Shown piece by piece: positions 21,575 through 30,512 of a DNA stretch of 33,343 bases. Source of the stretch: JBMYRH01 sp049602155. GTDB taxonomy: Bacteria > Myxococcota_A > UBA9042 > PHBI01 > JBMYRH01. The notes beneath the pieces are model-generated. The model worked only from the letters and a program-made list of their open reading frames with translations. It was not told the DNA's origin and did not search any database. Within the stretch, counting starts at the first letter, position 1, and each line of letters opens with the position of its first letter. A program made the position numbers and the translations under genes. The stretch is taken from positions 1-33,343 of the forward strand of contig JBMYRH010000043.1 of NCBI GenBank assembly GCA_049602155.1, in the 5' to 3' direction.

Positions 21575-24500
21575 GTGGCGATTCGATTACAGAGTCCGCC
21601 CACGTCGGAGCAGCAGCGAGGGACTGCGGCGGTGATTGACCGTCCGCATCTCTGTGCGCTGATTGCATCCGATGGAGGCGAAGAGCCGAGGGTTACGAGC
21701 CTCGTCGCGCCCGCGGGCTACGGAAAGTCGTCTCTGCTGTGTGAACTCGTGGGGCCACACTCGAGCGACGCGCTCTACCTCTCGCTGCGTGACTGTGAAC
21801 ACCACCCATCGCTCTTCTTGGACCTGCTCGCTACTGCGGTCCATCGGCGACTGCCGACCGCTGATCTGCGACCGCTTTTGATGCTCAAGAAGGCCGCACC
21901 GCCTGAGCAATACGGCGAGCGGTTGCCCTATGTCCTCGCGCGTGTGCTCGAGCCCACGGTCTCCACACCTGTGCTGTTGGCCCTAGACGACGTCCAATCT
22001 ATCGAGCCTGATGAGCCGCTCAGTGATCTGATCCGTGGGCTCCTTGAGAGCGAGCCCAGTCGACTACGGGTCGTGCTCGCGTCTCGACGTCCGCTCCCCT
22101 TCGACCTCTCGGCCTACCAAGAGCGTGGCGAGCTGCTCAGCTTGAGAGCGAGCGACCTTGCCTTTCGGCGTGACGAGCTGGCCGAACTCCTGACGTTGCG
22201 TTTAGGCGGACCACCCTCTCCGCGTCACGTGAAGCGGCTCTGGGAGCGCACGCGAGGTTGGCCCGCTGTGGTCGGGCTTTTGGGGCTCGATGAGGCTGCT
22301 GGAGAAGCTGAAGAGGAGGCCGCAGCTGCGTTGCGTCGCTTCGTCGTCGAGGAGCTCCTTCAGGACCTGCGACCTCCTCTGCGTTATGTCCTCAAGGCGG
22401 TCTCTATCTTAGATGGGATCGAGTCTGAGTCGGCGCGTGCCCTGCTGTCACAGCCCGTAAACGGCCGCCAACTGCGCGGCCCGGTGAGTCGATTCATCAG
22501 CGTCCCAGAGCCTCAGTTGGCTCGGCATCTACAGGCCCTCTACTCAGATCAGATCGTCTTGGCGCGCGAGGATGAGGGTGACGCGAAGGAGCTCAACCCG
22601 GCGATTCGTGAGGTCCTCGCAGCGCTGTTTCAGGGGGAAGATCCGCGCGCCTTTCGCATGGCGCATCACCGCGTCGCTGAGCATTACTTGGCTCAGCCGG
22701 CAGGGAGCGGGCTCTCGGCTATCGAGCACCTCGTCGAAGCCGGTGATTTGGAGCAGGCGATGTCGCTCCTTGAGGGGCAGATCGATCGACTCCAAGAAGA
22801 CGGGGAGGGCGTCACCCTCTCGCGCTGGCTCAAGCGCCTCGAGGTTCACTTCACTCGGTTACCACTCTGGGTCTCCTACCACCTCGCTCGCATTTACACC
22901 GAAGAAGGCCGGCTCGAGGAGGCGAAGGGCTACCTCGAACAGTGCAAGAAGGGGATGAAGACGTGGGAGGATGCTGGGGTACTTTGGCGCTGGAATCCCA
23001 GGCTCTGTTTTGGGTTCGCGACGGTCAGTTGGCGTCGTGGTTTGGGAGATGAAGCGCGGACGTACTGCCGGCGCGGTCTGGATTATATGCGGCAGCTTTG
23101 GCGCAAGGGCGCCGTGGCCGAGGGTGACGTCGCGGAGTGCCGCAAGCTGCAGCTGCAGCTCTTAGATTTGCTCGCGACGCTGAAGCTTGAGCGTGGCATC
23201 TACGACAAGGCGCAGGCGTTCGCTTCAGAGGCGATCGAGCTTGCGCAGGCGGCAGGCTCGCCGAAGGCCGAAGCCGCTGGGCTGCGGAAGTTGGGCGTTG
23301 TGGCGTCTTACCGCGGTCAATTTGACGATGCGCGTGCCTCGTTTGAGGCCGCTCTCGCGCTCCTGGATCCCGCTCAGATGCCGGAGGAGCACGCCCTCGC
23401 TTCGTTTGACCTCGCTCGATTGATGCGCCGAGAAGGAGACCTTGAGGGTGGTCGCTCGCTGCTGGAACTCTCGACCCCTAAGGTCGCTGAATATGCGCAC
23501 CCAGGGGTCGTGGCTCGTGTGTTCGCTTGGTTGGGCGAGGCGCGGGGAGAGGACGGAGACATTGGGGGCGCGCGCGATGCGTTTGGGGTCGCTCTGACGC
23601 ACGCAGCGGAGGTCGCCGACGCCAAGATCGGCGCGGAGGTCCTCGATAGACACGCTATCTTCTTAGCTCGTATTGGTGAGGTGGTGGCCGCGAGAGCGCA
23701 GCTACGCCGCTCAAGTGAGCTGCTCGCGGGGCAGTTTAAAACACAGGTTCAACTCAACGCGCATCACTACGAGACACGCGCGGAGTGCGCCGCTGCGAAT
23801 CACGACTATGAGAAGGTCGCGCTCCACTTTGGGCAGGCCATCGAGCGCGCGGAGCGGATCGGGTCGAGCTACCATGTCGCTCGGCTGAGCTGGCATGCAG
23901 CGCGGCACCTCAACAAGGCGTTCATCTCTGGAGCCCTACATAGCCCAGAGCTGGCGATGAGCTTCATGGCGCAGGCCTCACAAGCGTTGACGGGTGGGGC
24001 CCGTACGGCGGGTCCCGCAGCGGTCCTAGAGACCTTGCATGTCGGGGCGGCGTTTGGTGACGAAGGGGTGCGCGATCGTTGCATGGCGATATTGGCAGCC
24101 CGTGGCCTCGAAGCGGTTGATTGCGGCGTCTCAGCGCTCGATACAGCGGTCGTTGAGCGTTACCGCGATTACCGACGCCGGGCCGAGCTGGAAGATGACT
24201 TTGTCCTCGTCGACCGCACGGGTCGCCGCGGCGCAAATGCACGCGATGTCGAGAGCGCTGTAAAGAGCGCTCCGAAGAGCACCGTGGTGCTCTTGGTCGA
24301 TGAGCAGGTGCTCCTCAACGGAGGAGTGCGTACGAGCCTGGCGGAGAAGCGTGTCATTCTGCCTCTGCTCAGGCACTTCCTGTGTCACGCTGGTGAAGTC
24401 TTTACGATGGGGCAGCTCTCCACCCAGGTATGGGGAAGTTCAGACGCGAAGAAGGCGATGCAGACGAAGGTCAAGGTGGCCGTCTCTCGACTACGTAGCC

Positions 24501-24640
24501 TCCTCGGTAAGGACCGCCCCTACATTGTCACGAGCCGCGTCCCGGAAGGGGAGGACGGAGAGACCGTCGTGGCTTACGGGCTCGCAGAGGGGCTTGACTA
24601 CTTGCTGACAGAGCGTGTCAGCGGTGGGCAGGACGATTGA
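21575..24640 (+). CDS. MalT-like NTPase/TPR transcriptional regulator with C-terminal winged helix
   Basis: From GTG 21575 (GCGGGGG 8 nt upstream) the protein is 1021 residues; TTG 21557 would add six. The N-terminal STAND-type NTPase has a Walker A APAGYGKSS (45-53), as in MalT/LuxR-type activators, and Walker B VLLALDDV (133-140). A long helical array follows (about 380-870) with TPR-like repeats (for example GRLEEAKGYLEQ, GIYDKAQAFASEAIELA, GQFDDARASFEAALALL). Residues about 925-1005 form an OmpR/SARP-type winged helix (MGQLSTQVWG, VKVAVSRLRSLLG, PYIVTSR) and not a LuxR HTH. Such proteins respond to a ligand or partner bound by the repeats and activate nearby promoters. It follows the HExxH gene by 188 bp and is the likely regulator of the rSAM loci. 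Confidence 0.85.
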   Translation: MAIRLQSPPTSEQQRGTAAVIDRPHLCALIASDGGEEPRVTSLVAPAGYGKSSLLCELVGPHSSDALYLSLRDCEHHPSLFLDLLATAVHRRLPTADLRPLLMLKKAAPPEQYGERLPYVLARVLEPTVSTPVLLALDDVQSIEPDEPLSDLIRGLLESEPSRLRVVLASRRPLPFDLSAYQERGELLSLRASDLAFRRDELAELLTLRLGGPPSPRHVKRLWERTRGWPAVVGLLGLDEAAGEAEEEAAAALRRFVVEELLQDLRPPLRYVLKAVSILDGIESESARALLSQPVNGRQLRGPVSRFISVPEPQLARHLQALYSDQIVLAREDEGDAKELNPAIREVLAALFQGEDPRAFRMAHHRVAEHYLAQPAGSGLSAIEHLVEAGDLEQAMSLLEGQIDRLQEDGEGVTLSRWLKRLEVHFTRLPLWVSYHLARIYTEEGRLEEAKGYLEQCKKGMKTWEDAGVLWRWNPRLCFGFATVSWRRGLGDEARTYCRRGLDYMRQLWRKGAVAEGDVAECRKLQLQLLDLLATLKLERGIYDKAQAFASEAIELAQAAGSPKAEAAGLRKLGVVASYRGQFDDARASFEAALALLDPAQMPEEHALASFDLARLMRREGDLEGGRSLLELSTPKVAEYAHPGVVARVFAWLGEARGEDGDIGGARDAFGVALTHAAEVADAKIGAEVLDRHAIFLARIGEVVAARAQLRRSSELLAGQFKTQVQLNAHHYETRAECAAANHDYEKVALHFGQAIERAERIGSSYHVARLSWHAARHLNKAFISGALHSPELAMSFMAQASQALTGGARTAGPAAVLETLHVGAAFGDEGVRDRCMAILAARGLEAVDCGVSALDTAVVERYRDYRRRAELEDDFVLVDRTGRRGANARDVESAVKSAPKSTVVLLVDEQVLLNGGVRTSLAEKRVILPLLRHFLCHAGEVFTMGQLSTQVWGSSDAKKAMQTKVKVAVSRLRSLLGKDRPYIVTSRVPEGEDGETVVAYGLAEGLDYLLTERVSGGQDD

Positions 24641-24691
24641 GCCCGAGCGCCTCGAGGCCCGCTTTGCGAGACACTGTGGCATGGTAGAGGC

Positions 24692-25228
24692 ATGTTGAGC
24701 CGTACCTCTGCCATCCTCTCTTTGCTGTTCTTGTGCGCATGTACGCCGTCACCGCAGGCCCCCGAGGCTTCCGAGCGGGCGCCATCGCCGCCGAAGCGCG
24801 CGGTCGTTACGCCATCGCCGCCGTCAGTCGATGCGCCTCGTCGCGCCCCTGAGATGCGCGTTGTCTCTCATGCACTCACGACCTCGGTTCAGGCGCACGT
24901 GGTCTCGGCGCTGGCTGAGGCTAAGGCGGACGAGCGACGGCTCGTCGTGTACGTCGGTGCTCCATGGTGTGAGCCGTGCCGTCGGTTCCATGACGCGGTG
25001 AAGGCTGGCGAGCTCAATGACGCGCTCGAGGGGGTGCGCTTCCTGGAATTCGATCATGATGTGCACCAAGAGGGGCTGAAGTCAGCCGGCTACTTGCGTC
25101 GCTTTGTGCCGCTCTTTGCCATCCCTAAGCCGGACGGGAGCGCCTCTGAGCGGCTCCATCAAGGCGCGATTAGGGGGCCGGGCGCTGTGGACTTCATCAT
25201 GCCGCACCTCAAGACGCTCCTGCGTTGA
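24692..25228 (+). CDS. Thioredoxin-like lipoprotein
   Basis: The 178-residue protein has a lipoprotein signal (MLSRTSAILSLLFLCAC, lipidated Cys about 17), a Pro/Ala/Ser-rich linker to residue 55 and a thioredoxin fold. The active site is WCEPC, with C93 and C96 after VVYVGAP, and a later strand FVPLFAIPKPDG contains the conserved cis-Pro region (VP). It should sit in the inner or outer membrane facing the periplasm and reduce or isomerise disulfides there. The gene starts 51 bp after the regulator and faces a minus-strand operon whose stop is 23 bp away. The nearby cysteine-rich lipoprotein operon offers possible disulfide-bonded clients, which is inference. Confidence 0.85.
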   Translation: MLSRTSAILSLLFLCACTPSPQAPEASERAPSPPKRAVVTPSPPSVDAPRRAPEMRVVSHALTTSVQAHVVSALAEAKADERRLVVYVGAPWCEPCRRFHDAVKAGELNDALEGVRFLEFDHDVHQEGLKSAGYLRRFVPLFAIPKPDGSASERLHQGAIRGPGAVDFIMPHLKTLLR

Positions 25229-25231
25229 GGT

Positions 25232-25252
25232 GCGCCGTCCTCGCACGGGCGC
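25232..25252. terminator. Weak hairpin between convergent genes
   Basis: GCGCCGT (25232-25238) can pair with ACGGGCGC (25245-25252) with one bulged G and a 6-nt loop, between two convergent stops. There is no T tract on either strand, so intrinsic termination is doubtful. Confidence 0.25.
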
Positions 25253-26241
25253 TAGAATCGAAATTCGCAGCGAGCGACCGCTGAGATATGGCCGCCAATC
25301 GCTTCACCGTTCAACGGAATCACCGTGGTTGGGATGATATCGAGGCGGACCGCCAAGTGCCGGTCGACGTTGACACGTACCCCCAAGGAGAGGTCCAGCG
25401 CGAGCCCTGCACGCTGCTCGAGGTCGGTCACGCCGAACGCCCCGGTACCGATCCCGGCAGCCGTGTGCATGTCGAGCCAGCTAAGGATGGGGAGCACGTA
25501 AGCGAGCCCGATGACCCCGGACACCACCGTGAGGCTGCGGCCAAAGCCAGGCTCGATAGGGACAGTGTCGTCGAAGTTGAGGAGGGACATCGTGACCTGC
25601 GCCCAGAGGTCGAGGTCGCCCCAGAGGCGGTAGCCGAGATCAAGGACGGCGGCAGGCCCTGGCGCAAAGAGTGTCGGTGAATAGGGGTAGGGGACCGCTA
25701 ACCCGCCGCCCAAGGAGAACCGCCAATTCGTCCGCGCATGCCAAGGAACAATGTCCTCAGGAGCCAGTGGTGGTGCATCGGTCGCTGTCGGCTCGGGTCC
25801 AGGTGTGACGGGTGGCACGTCCTCGGTGGGTGGCGGCGGGGGCAAGGCATCGGTGGTCGAAGGGGCCTGCTCGGCTCGGGGCGCCGAACGCGCACCAGAG
25901 GCTGCACTGAAGCAGCGGAGTACTCGGGGGTCGGCGTCGGGGGAGGGCCGCCACGAGGTGTCAGCTTGGATGAGCGTGATACACGCAGCCTCAGCCTCTT
26001 CAGCGCGATCGAGCTGCGCCAACGCCTCTGCGCGTAACCGCAGCGCCTCGCGAAGCAGGCTGGGTTTCGCTGTGTCCCCCAGTGCGCTCAGCGCTGCGTC
26101 CGCGTGCTCCAAGGTGCAGGCGGCTTTTCCTCGGCGATGGCACGCCGAGGCGGCATCGAGGGCATCGATTGGTGATGTCGCGTGAGCGGAAGGTGAGGGT
26201 AGCGCGCAGAGCAGCCCTAGCATGACGCACACCGACCTCAT
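25252..26241 (-). CDS. Probable outer-membrane beta-barrel protein with TPR-like N-terminal region
   Basis: The 329-residue protein has a signal peptide (MRSVCVMLGLLCALPSPSAHA), then a helical region (about 24-115) with paired-helix repeats (ACTLEHADAALSALGD, LRLRAEALAQLDRAEEAEAAC). A Pro/Thr-rich linker follows (about 118-165), and then a C-terminal domain of alternating strands (WRFSLGGGLAVPY, AAVLDLGYRLWGDLDLWAQVTM, LALDLSLGVRVNVDRHLAVRLD) that ends in phenylalanine (CEFRF), the usual outer-membrane insertion signal. The start codon overlaps the stop of the upstream lipoprotein (ATGA), so translation is probably coupled. It is the last gene of a three-gene operon. Outer-membrane placement is likely; the function is unknown. 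Confidence 0.75.
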   Translation of the reverse strand: MRSVCVMLGLLCALPSPSAHATSPIDALDAASACHRRGKAACTLEHADAALSALGDTAKPSLLREALRLRAEALAQLDRAEEAEAACITLIQADTSWRPSPDADPRVLRCFSAASGARSAPRAEQAPSTTDALPPPPPTEDVPPVTPGPEPTATDAPPLAPEDIVPWHARTNWRFSLGGGLAVPYPYSPTLFAPGPAAVLDLGYRLWGDLDLWAQVTMSLLNFDDTVPIEPGFGRSLTVVSGVIGLAYVLPILSWLDMHTAAGIGTGAFGVTDLEQRAGLALDLSLGVRVNVDRHLAVRLDIIPTTVIPLNGEAIGGHISAVARCEFRF

Positions 26242-26696
26242 GGCTGCACGACCTCTGCAGCGGCGGTGAAGCGGCGGCCCTCAAGCCGGGAATCCACGAC
26301 GGCTCCGATATAGAAAGGAGACGCTGGAGGTGTGAGGGGCAAATAGACTGCGACGCAAAGCCGGAGGGCCTGCTCGGCGTCTCCCGACTCGTCGGCGGGC
26401 TCGTAGGTCGGGGCGTCAGCTGCCTGAGGCCATGCGTTGCACGGACCATAGGCCCAGCCGATGACGGCCAGCCGGGGATCTTCCGCCAAGATCTCGGGGC
26501 TCCCGATCATCCACAGCGGACCAGAGAGGTCGTCGGGGGCATCGAAGCGGAGCTGAATGGTGCCGACGGCGCCGGGGTAAAGGTCGACGCGTTCGAGGGC
26601 ACCATCAAGTTGCTCACGCACTTGGATGGGGGCTTCCCAATAGCCTTGGCAGGCGGTGAGGCCAAGGGCCGCGATGGCGAGCCAGAGCACCTTCAT
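26238..26696 (-). CDS. Small lipoprotein of unknown function
   Basis: With ATG 26696, which overlaps the upstream TGA (ATGA), the protein is 152 residues. It has a clean lipobox: MKVLWLAIAALGLTAC, with Cys16 lipidated. The mature part is mostly beta (GTIQLRFDAPDDLSGPLWMIG, FYIGAVVDSRLEGRRFTAAAEV) with two further Cys (PCNAW, RLCVAV) that could form a disulfide. The open frame extends further upstream, but that part is inside the Kazal-domain gene and lacks signal character. It sits between a cysteine-rich lipoprotein and a probable outer-membrane barrel, suggesting one envelope complex. The family is not recognised. Confidence 0.72.
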   Translation of the reverse strand: MKVLWLAIAALGLTACQGYWEAPIQVREQLDGALERVDLYPGAVGTIQLRFDAPDDLSGPLWMIGSPEILAEDPRLAVIGWAYGPCNAWPQAADAPTYEPADESGDAEQALRLCVAVYLPLTPPASPFYIGAVVDSRLEGRRFTAAAEVVQP

Positions 26697-28360
26697 GGGA
26701 GGCACCATGTCGGGCTCGCCTGTAAGCCTTCGGCGTGGGCGGCACACACGGAGCCGACCGGGGTGGCGTCGGAGGTGCAGGCCTCTTGAAGGGGGCCCTC
26801 CTCTGTCACGCACGTCGCCTCGGGGATAGGCGCACAAGGGGCCTCAAGCTCAGGGCACCCCGAGGACATCACAGGGCGCGCGGTGCCGACGTCACAGGGG
26901 GCGCTAGTGTCCGGTTCACAGCAGGCACCTCGGTGCGCTTCATCTGCCCCGCTTAGGCGGTTCAAGCAGCTGTTCGCGTAGGTCGTATTGTCGCTGCCGC
27001 AGACGTAGTCGACGAGCGCGCTGCAGCCAAGCTTGACCTCACCGAAGATCACGCAGCGGTCAGCGAGCGCCCCTGTCGCTCGGCATCCGCTCCCGATAGG
27101 GCAGTCGGCATCGGTCGTGCATGTCAGGCCGCAAGGTCCCCAGACCCCGTCTGTCGCTCCCATGGCGTTGGCCAAGCAGGGGGAGCCCACCGTTGTCGGC
27201 GCGCTCAGCCCTGGGAAGGTCGCACAGAGCGTATCGCCGGCGTCGACGCAGCCCACGGTTGGGGCCGGCGCGCAGTCGCATTGGACACAGGAGTCACTCA
27301 GCCGCAGCCCATGCGGGCAGTCCAGTTCACAGCCGTCGGGCGCCTGTCGGCAGCCCTCCACACACGCCGCGCGGTAGAGGATGCGAGCCCCCGCGCAGCG
27401 CGCCACGCAGCGGTTCCGATAGGTGACGCCGTCAGTGCCACACACCGGCGATTCGTCGAGGGAGCAAGCCGAGCAATCTTCCGAGGTGGTCGGAGTCGCA
27501 GGGGCACAGTCACAGGTCGGGCAGCCCGTCGCAGGGTCGACTGTGCGCAGCCCTCGGCAGGGCGCATCACAGTCCGTAAGGTCGGGGCAAGACACGTCGC
27601 ATGGCTCCCCAGCTGCGACCGCGACGCCTGCGCAGCGCGCGGCACAGGCGCTCGGCCATGTGCGGCCATCTGCGCCGCAGACCGCGGCGCTTGATACGCT
27701 CGAACAGTCGCACGCGGGTAGAATGCAGGTCCCGGATGGACCATCACTGCGGTCCGCGCCACAGCCGCGCCCAGCTTGGCAGTCACAGGTCAGGCACCCT
27801 TGCGAATCACGAGCGAGTTCCCCGTCGCACCGAATGGACTCACAACCACGCTCAGCCAGGGTGGGGCAGGGGGGGACATCGGGCGTGCCGCAGGCCTCAT
27901 TATCACAGGTTGCCCTTAGGGAGAGCACGCCGCCGAGAGCGCCTACAGCGGGCCCCGCGACGACGCTGTAGTCACCCGGGTCGGCGTTGCGCAGCGAGAT
28001 GACGAGCCCTTCGCCGTCCTCCTGACCTGCCGCGATACAGCGCGAGAACGCGCCACGGGCATCGCGTGGACCGTAGAGGAAGAGGGAGGCGTGGCTGTCG
28101 TTGAGGAGGGCGGAGATGCTGACATCGGCGCCCTCCGTGAGCCAAAGCCCATGCGCGTGGAGCGTGCCCGGCGCGACGCTTGATTCCTCGGTCGCGGCGT
28201 TGAGGGTCAGCGTGGAGCCCCACGTCATGCCCGGGGCTGAGCCTGACGCCAAGAGCGGGCACGCCGTACCGATTGGATCGGCGCTCTGGCACCCGAAGGA
28301 CGCCAGTGCGAGGGCCAACACCAGAGCGATGTGGGCGCCACGGGGGGCCCGAGGCATCAT
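26693..28360 (-). CDS. Cysteine-rich lipoprotein with Kazal-like and antistasin-like domains
   Basis: The 555-residue protein has a lipoprotein-like signal (ALALASFGC, Cys24). Residues 30-150 are beta-rich and resemble a pre-peptidase C-terminal-like domain (DVSISALLNDSHASLFLYG, GDYSVVAGP). Then come alternating cysteine modules. Three are Kazal-like, centred on VCGADGRTW (227), VCGTDGVTY (307) and VCGSDNTTY (453). Antistasin/follistatin-like segments end in TCDC, TCDC and QCDC (about 194, 285, 363). The Kazal fold typically inhibits serine proteases, so a surface-exposed protease inhibitor or adhesion role is possible. ATG 28360 is directly followed by a second ATG; it starts 3 bp after the small PHA-type gene on the same strand. 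High Cys content implies periplasmic disulfide formation. It is the first gene of the envelope operon. Confidence 0.8.
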   Translation of the reverse strand: MMPRAPRGAHIALVLALALASFGCQSADPIGTACPLLASGSAPGMTWGSTLTLNAATEESSVAPGTLHAHGLWLTEGADVSISALLNDSHASLFLYGPRDARGAFSRCIAAGQEDGEGLVISLRNADPGDYSVVAGPAVGALGGVLSLRATCDNEACGTPDVPPCPTLAERGCESIRCDGELARDSQGCLTCDCQAGRGCGADRSDGPSGTCILPACDCSSVSSAAVCGADGRTWPSACAARCAGVAVAAGEPCDVSCPDLTDCDAPCRGLRTVDPATGCPTCDCAPATPTTSEDCSACSLDESPVCGTDGVTYRNRCVARCAGARILYRAACVEGCRQAPDGCELDCPHGLRLSDSCVQCDCAPAPTVGCVDAGDTLCATFPGLSAPTTVGSPCLANAMGATDGVWGPCGLTCTTDADCPIGSGCRATGALADRCVIFGEVKLGCSALVDYVCGSDNTTYANSCLNRLSGADEAHRGACCEPDTSAPCDVGTARPVMSSGCPELEAPCAPIPEATCVTEEGPLQEACTSDATPVGSVCAAHAEGLQASPTWCLP

Positions 28361-28363
28361 CGT

Positions 28364-28657
28364 TTACGCGGTGAAGGTGTCGTTGAGGCGTCGCGTCAGC
28401 TCGTCCTCAATGCGGCCCTTGAAGGCGCGCGCGACGAGGCTGAGGTCGATGGCAATGGTCACGCTCGAGGCGTCGACGGCGAAGCTCCCCTTGAAGCCCT
28501 TTCCCTTGATGTCGGCGCGCTGGCCATTAGCCGCCCAGTTGACGTCTTTGATCAGGTCACTCCGCTTCTCGACGAAGCGCTCTAGCATGCTGCGCATCTT
28601 GGTCGCGGCTTCGTCTGTGCTGGTACCATGAGCTTTACGGATGTCGATTGTCGCCAT
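28364..28657 (-). CDS. PHA_gran_rgn family protein (polyhydroxyalkanoic acid system family)
   Basis: This is a 97-residue cytoplasmic protein. MATIDIRKAHGTSTDEAATKM is split here as an N-terminal strand and helix. It continues with GFKGSFAVDASSVTIAIDLSLVARAFKGRIEDEL, matching the small beta-alpha proteins annotated as 'polyhydroxyalkanoic acid system family protein'. In some bacteria these lie near granule-associated genes, but no PHA genes are in this window, so the role here is open. The GAGGAGG upstream of ATG 28657 is a strong ribosome site. It is followed after 3 bp by the Kazal lipoprotein and is divergent from ggt. Confidence 0.8.
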   Translation of the reverse strand: MATIDIRKAHGTSTDEAATKMRSMLERFVEKRSDLIKDVNWAANGQRADIKGKGFKGSFAVDASSVTIAIDLSLVARAFKGRIEDELTRRLNDTFTA

Positions 28658-28736
28658 GTGGTCCTCCTCGGTGGGGTGCGAATAGCAAGCGGGGGTGGCT
28701 CTTGTAAAGCCAGGCGCCGCGTGTCAGCGTCTCGTC

Positions 28737-30470
28737 ATGAACCGTTGCACCTGTTGGAGTCTGTGGAGCGTGCTAGCGCTCTGTCTATCCTTAGCGCCTC
28801 ACACCTCAGCGGCGTGGCGCCATCCTGCAGAGGCTCATCACGGGATGGTGGCGTCCGCGAACCCTCACGCGACCGCTGCAGGTCGCGCGATGCTGGCCGC
28901 TGGAGGCAACGCTGTCGACGCGGCTGTCGCCGTGTCATTTGCGCTCTCTGTGACCGAGCCCTGGTCCTCTGGGCTTGGTGGCGGTGGCTTCATGGTCGTT
29001 CATATGGACGGCAAGACCGTGGCATGGGACTTCAGAGAGGTCGCCCCCGCGGCGGCGACCCGAGACATGTTTGTGGCCGACGGCAAGGTCGTGAAGGGCT
29101 CCAGTACACGTTCTGCCTTGGCCTCCGGGATCCCGGGGCAAGTGCGTGGTCTCGTCGCAGTGCATCGCGCCCATGGTGTCTTGCCCTTCTCGGTGGTGTG
29201 CGCTCCGGCGCTCTCATTGGCGCGCGACGGTTTCGCGGTCAGCGGCCACTTTCGTCGCCTGACAGTGCGGGCTCAGGGGAACTTTGATGCAGAGGCCAAG
29301 GGGATCTTCCTAAATGAGAAGGGGCAACCTTGGTCGGTCGGAACGGTCATCAAGCAGTCCGCCTTGGCAGAGACGCTGCAGGCAATCATCGCCACCGATG
29401 GTGAGGCGTTCTACACCGGTGCAGTGGCGCGCGAGATGGTGCGCGGTGTCCGGGCTGCCGGGGGCATTTGGACGATGGCGGACCTCGCCGGCTACGAGGT
29501 GAAGCAGAGGCAGCCTGTAACCGGCTCCTATCAGGGCTACGGGGTTCAAAGCATGCCTCCACCGAGTTCCGGTGGTGTCTTGCTGGTACAGATGCTCGGT
29601 GTGCTGGAGGGGTTTGATCTCAAGGCGCACGGCAACGACTCGGCCTGGACGATTCATCGGATGGCTGAGTCAATGAAGCGCGCCTACGCGATGCGCGCGA
29701 AGGGGCTCGGGGACCCGGACCACTACCCCGTAGCTAATGCCGATTATATGGGCGCGAAGGTGATCAAGCGCCTGAGTGCGGAGGTGGCCGCGGCCAAGCG
29801 GGCGACCCCTAGCGCCGAGATTGGGCAAGTTGTCGTCCGACCCGAGGAGCGCACGGACACGAGCCACTTTGGGGTCTTGATGGCCAACGGGGACGCGGTC
29901 GGGTGTACGCAGACCATCAACTTGCTCTATGGAAGCGGCCGCATGGCGGGTAAGACCGGGGTCGTCTTGAACAACGAGATGGATGACTTCTCGGCGCTCC
30001 CGGGGGCGCCGAACGCGTTCGGCTTAATCGGTGACGTCGCTAACGCAGTGGCACCCGGTAAGCGTCCGCTGTCGAGCATGACGCCGACGATTCTCCTCAA
30101 AGATGGGCGAGCAGTCGGGGTCTTTGGGACGCCGGGGGGCTCGACGATCATCACGACGACGTTGCAGTCGATCTTGAACGTCGTCACTCACGGTATGGAC
30201 GTGAGCGCCGCCATCGGAGAGCCCCGAGTGCACCATCAGTGGTACCCCGAGTCGCTCATTATCGAGGACGACGCGCTGTCGCCTGATACCCGAGCGATGT
30301 TGCGTGAGCTGGGGCACACCTTTAAGCCCCGTGAGCCTTATGGCAACGCGATGGCGCTCTGGCGCCTCGAGGATGGGACTCTGACCGGCGCTGCGGACCC
30401 GCGAGGGGAGGGCACGGCTGGCGGTGTAGGCGATGTGCCTCAGGGTGGGTTGACCGGAGCGTCGCCGTGA
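28737..30470 (+). CDS. ggt: Gamma-glutamyltransferase
   Basis: This is a secreted gamma-glutamyltransferase/hydrolase (glutathione and gamma-glutamyl peptide breakdown) of 577 residues from ATG 28737. The signal peptide is MNRCTCWSLWSVLALCLSLAPHTSAAW; an in-frame GTG at 28695 is less likely. Family hallmarks are GMVASANPHATAAGRAML and GGNAVDAAVA at the N terminus, MPPPSSGGVLL, the autoprocessing and catalytic Thr375 in DTSHFGVL (start of the small subunit), LLYGSG..., and PLSSMTPTIL with GTPGGSTI downstream. The length is normal. It probably acts in the periplasm after autocleavage into two subunits. The DnaJ-like gene starts 42 bp downstream and may be cotranscribed. Confidence 0.95.
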   Translation: MNRCTCWSLWSVLALCLSLAPHTSAAWRHPAEAHHGMVASANPHATAAGRAMLAAGGNAVDAAVAVSFALSVTEPWSSGLGGGGFMVVHMDGKTVAWDFREVAPAAATRDMFVADGKVVKGSSTRSALASGIPGQVRGLVAVHRAHGVLPFSVVCAPALSLARDGFAVSGHFRRLTVRAQGNFDAEAKGIFLNEKGQPWSVGTVIKQSALAETLQAIIATDGEAFYTGAVAREMVRGVRAAGGIWTMADLAGYEVKQRQPVTGSYQGYGVQSMPPPSSGGVLLVQMLGVLEGFDLKAHGNDSAWTIHRMAESMKRAYAMRAKGLGDPDHYPVANADYMGAKVIKRLSAEVAAAKRATPSAEIGQVVVRPEERTDTSHFGVLMANGDAVGCTQTINLLYGSGRMAGKTGVVLNNEMDDFSALPGAPNAFGLIGDVANAVAPGKRPLSSMTPTILLKDGRAVGVFGTPGGSTIITTTLQSILNVVTHGMDVSAAIGEPRVHHQWYPESLIIEDDALSPDTRAMLRELGHTFKPREPYGNAMALWRLEDGTLTGAADPRGEGTAGGVGDVPQGGLTGASP

Positions 30471-30512
30471 CGATTGTTGCGGCGAGCCACATCGGCGCGA
30501 GGAGAGAGCGAC

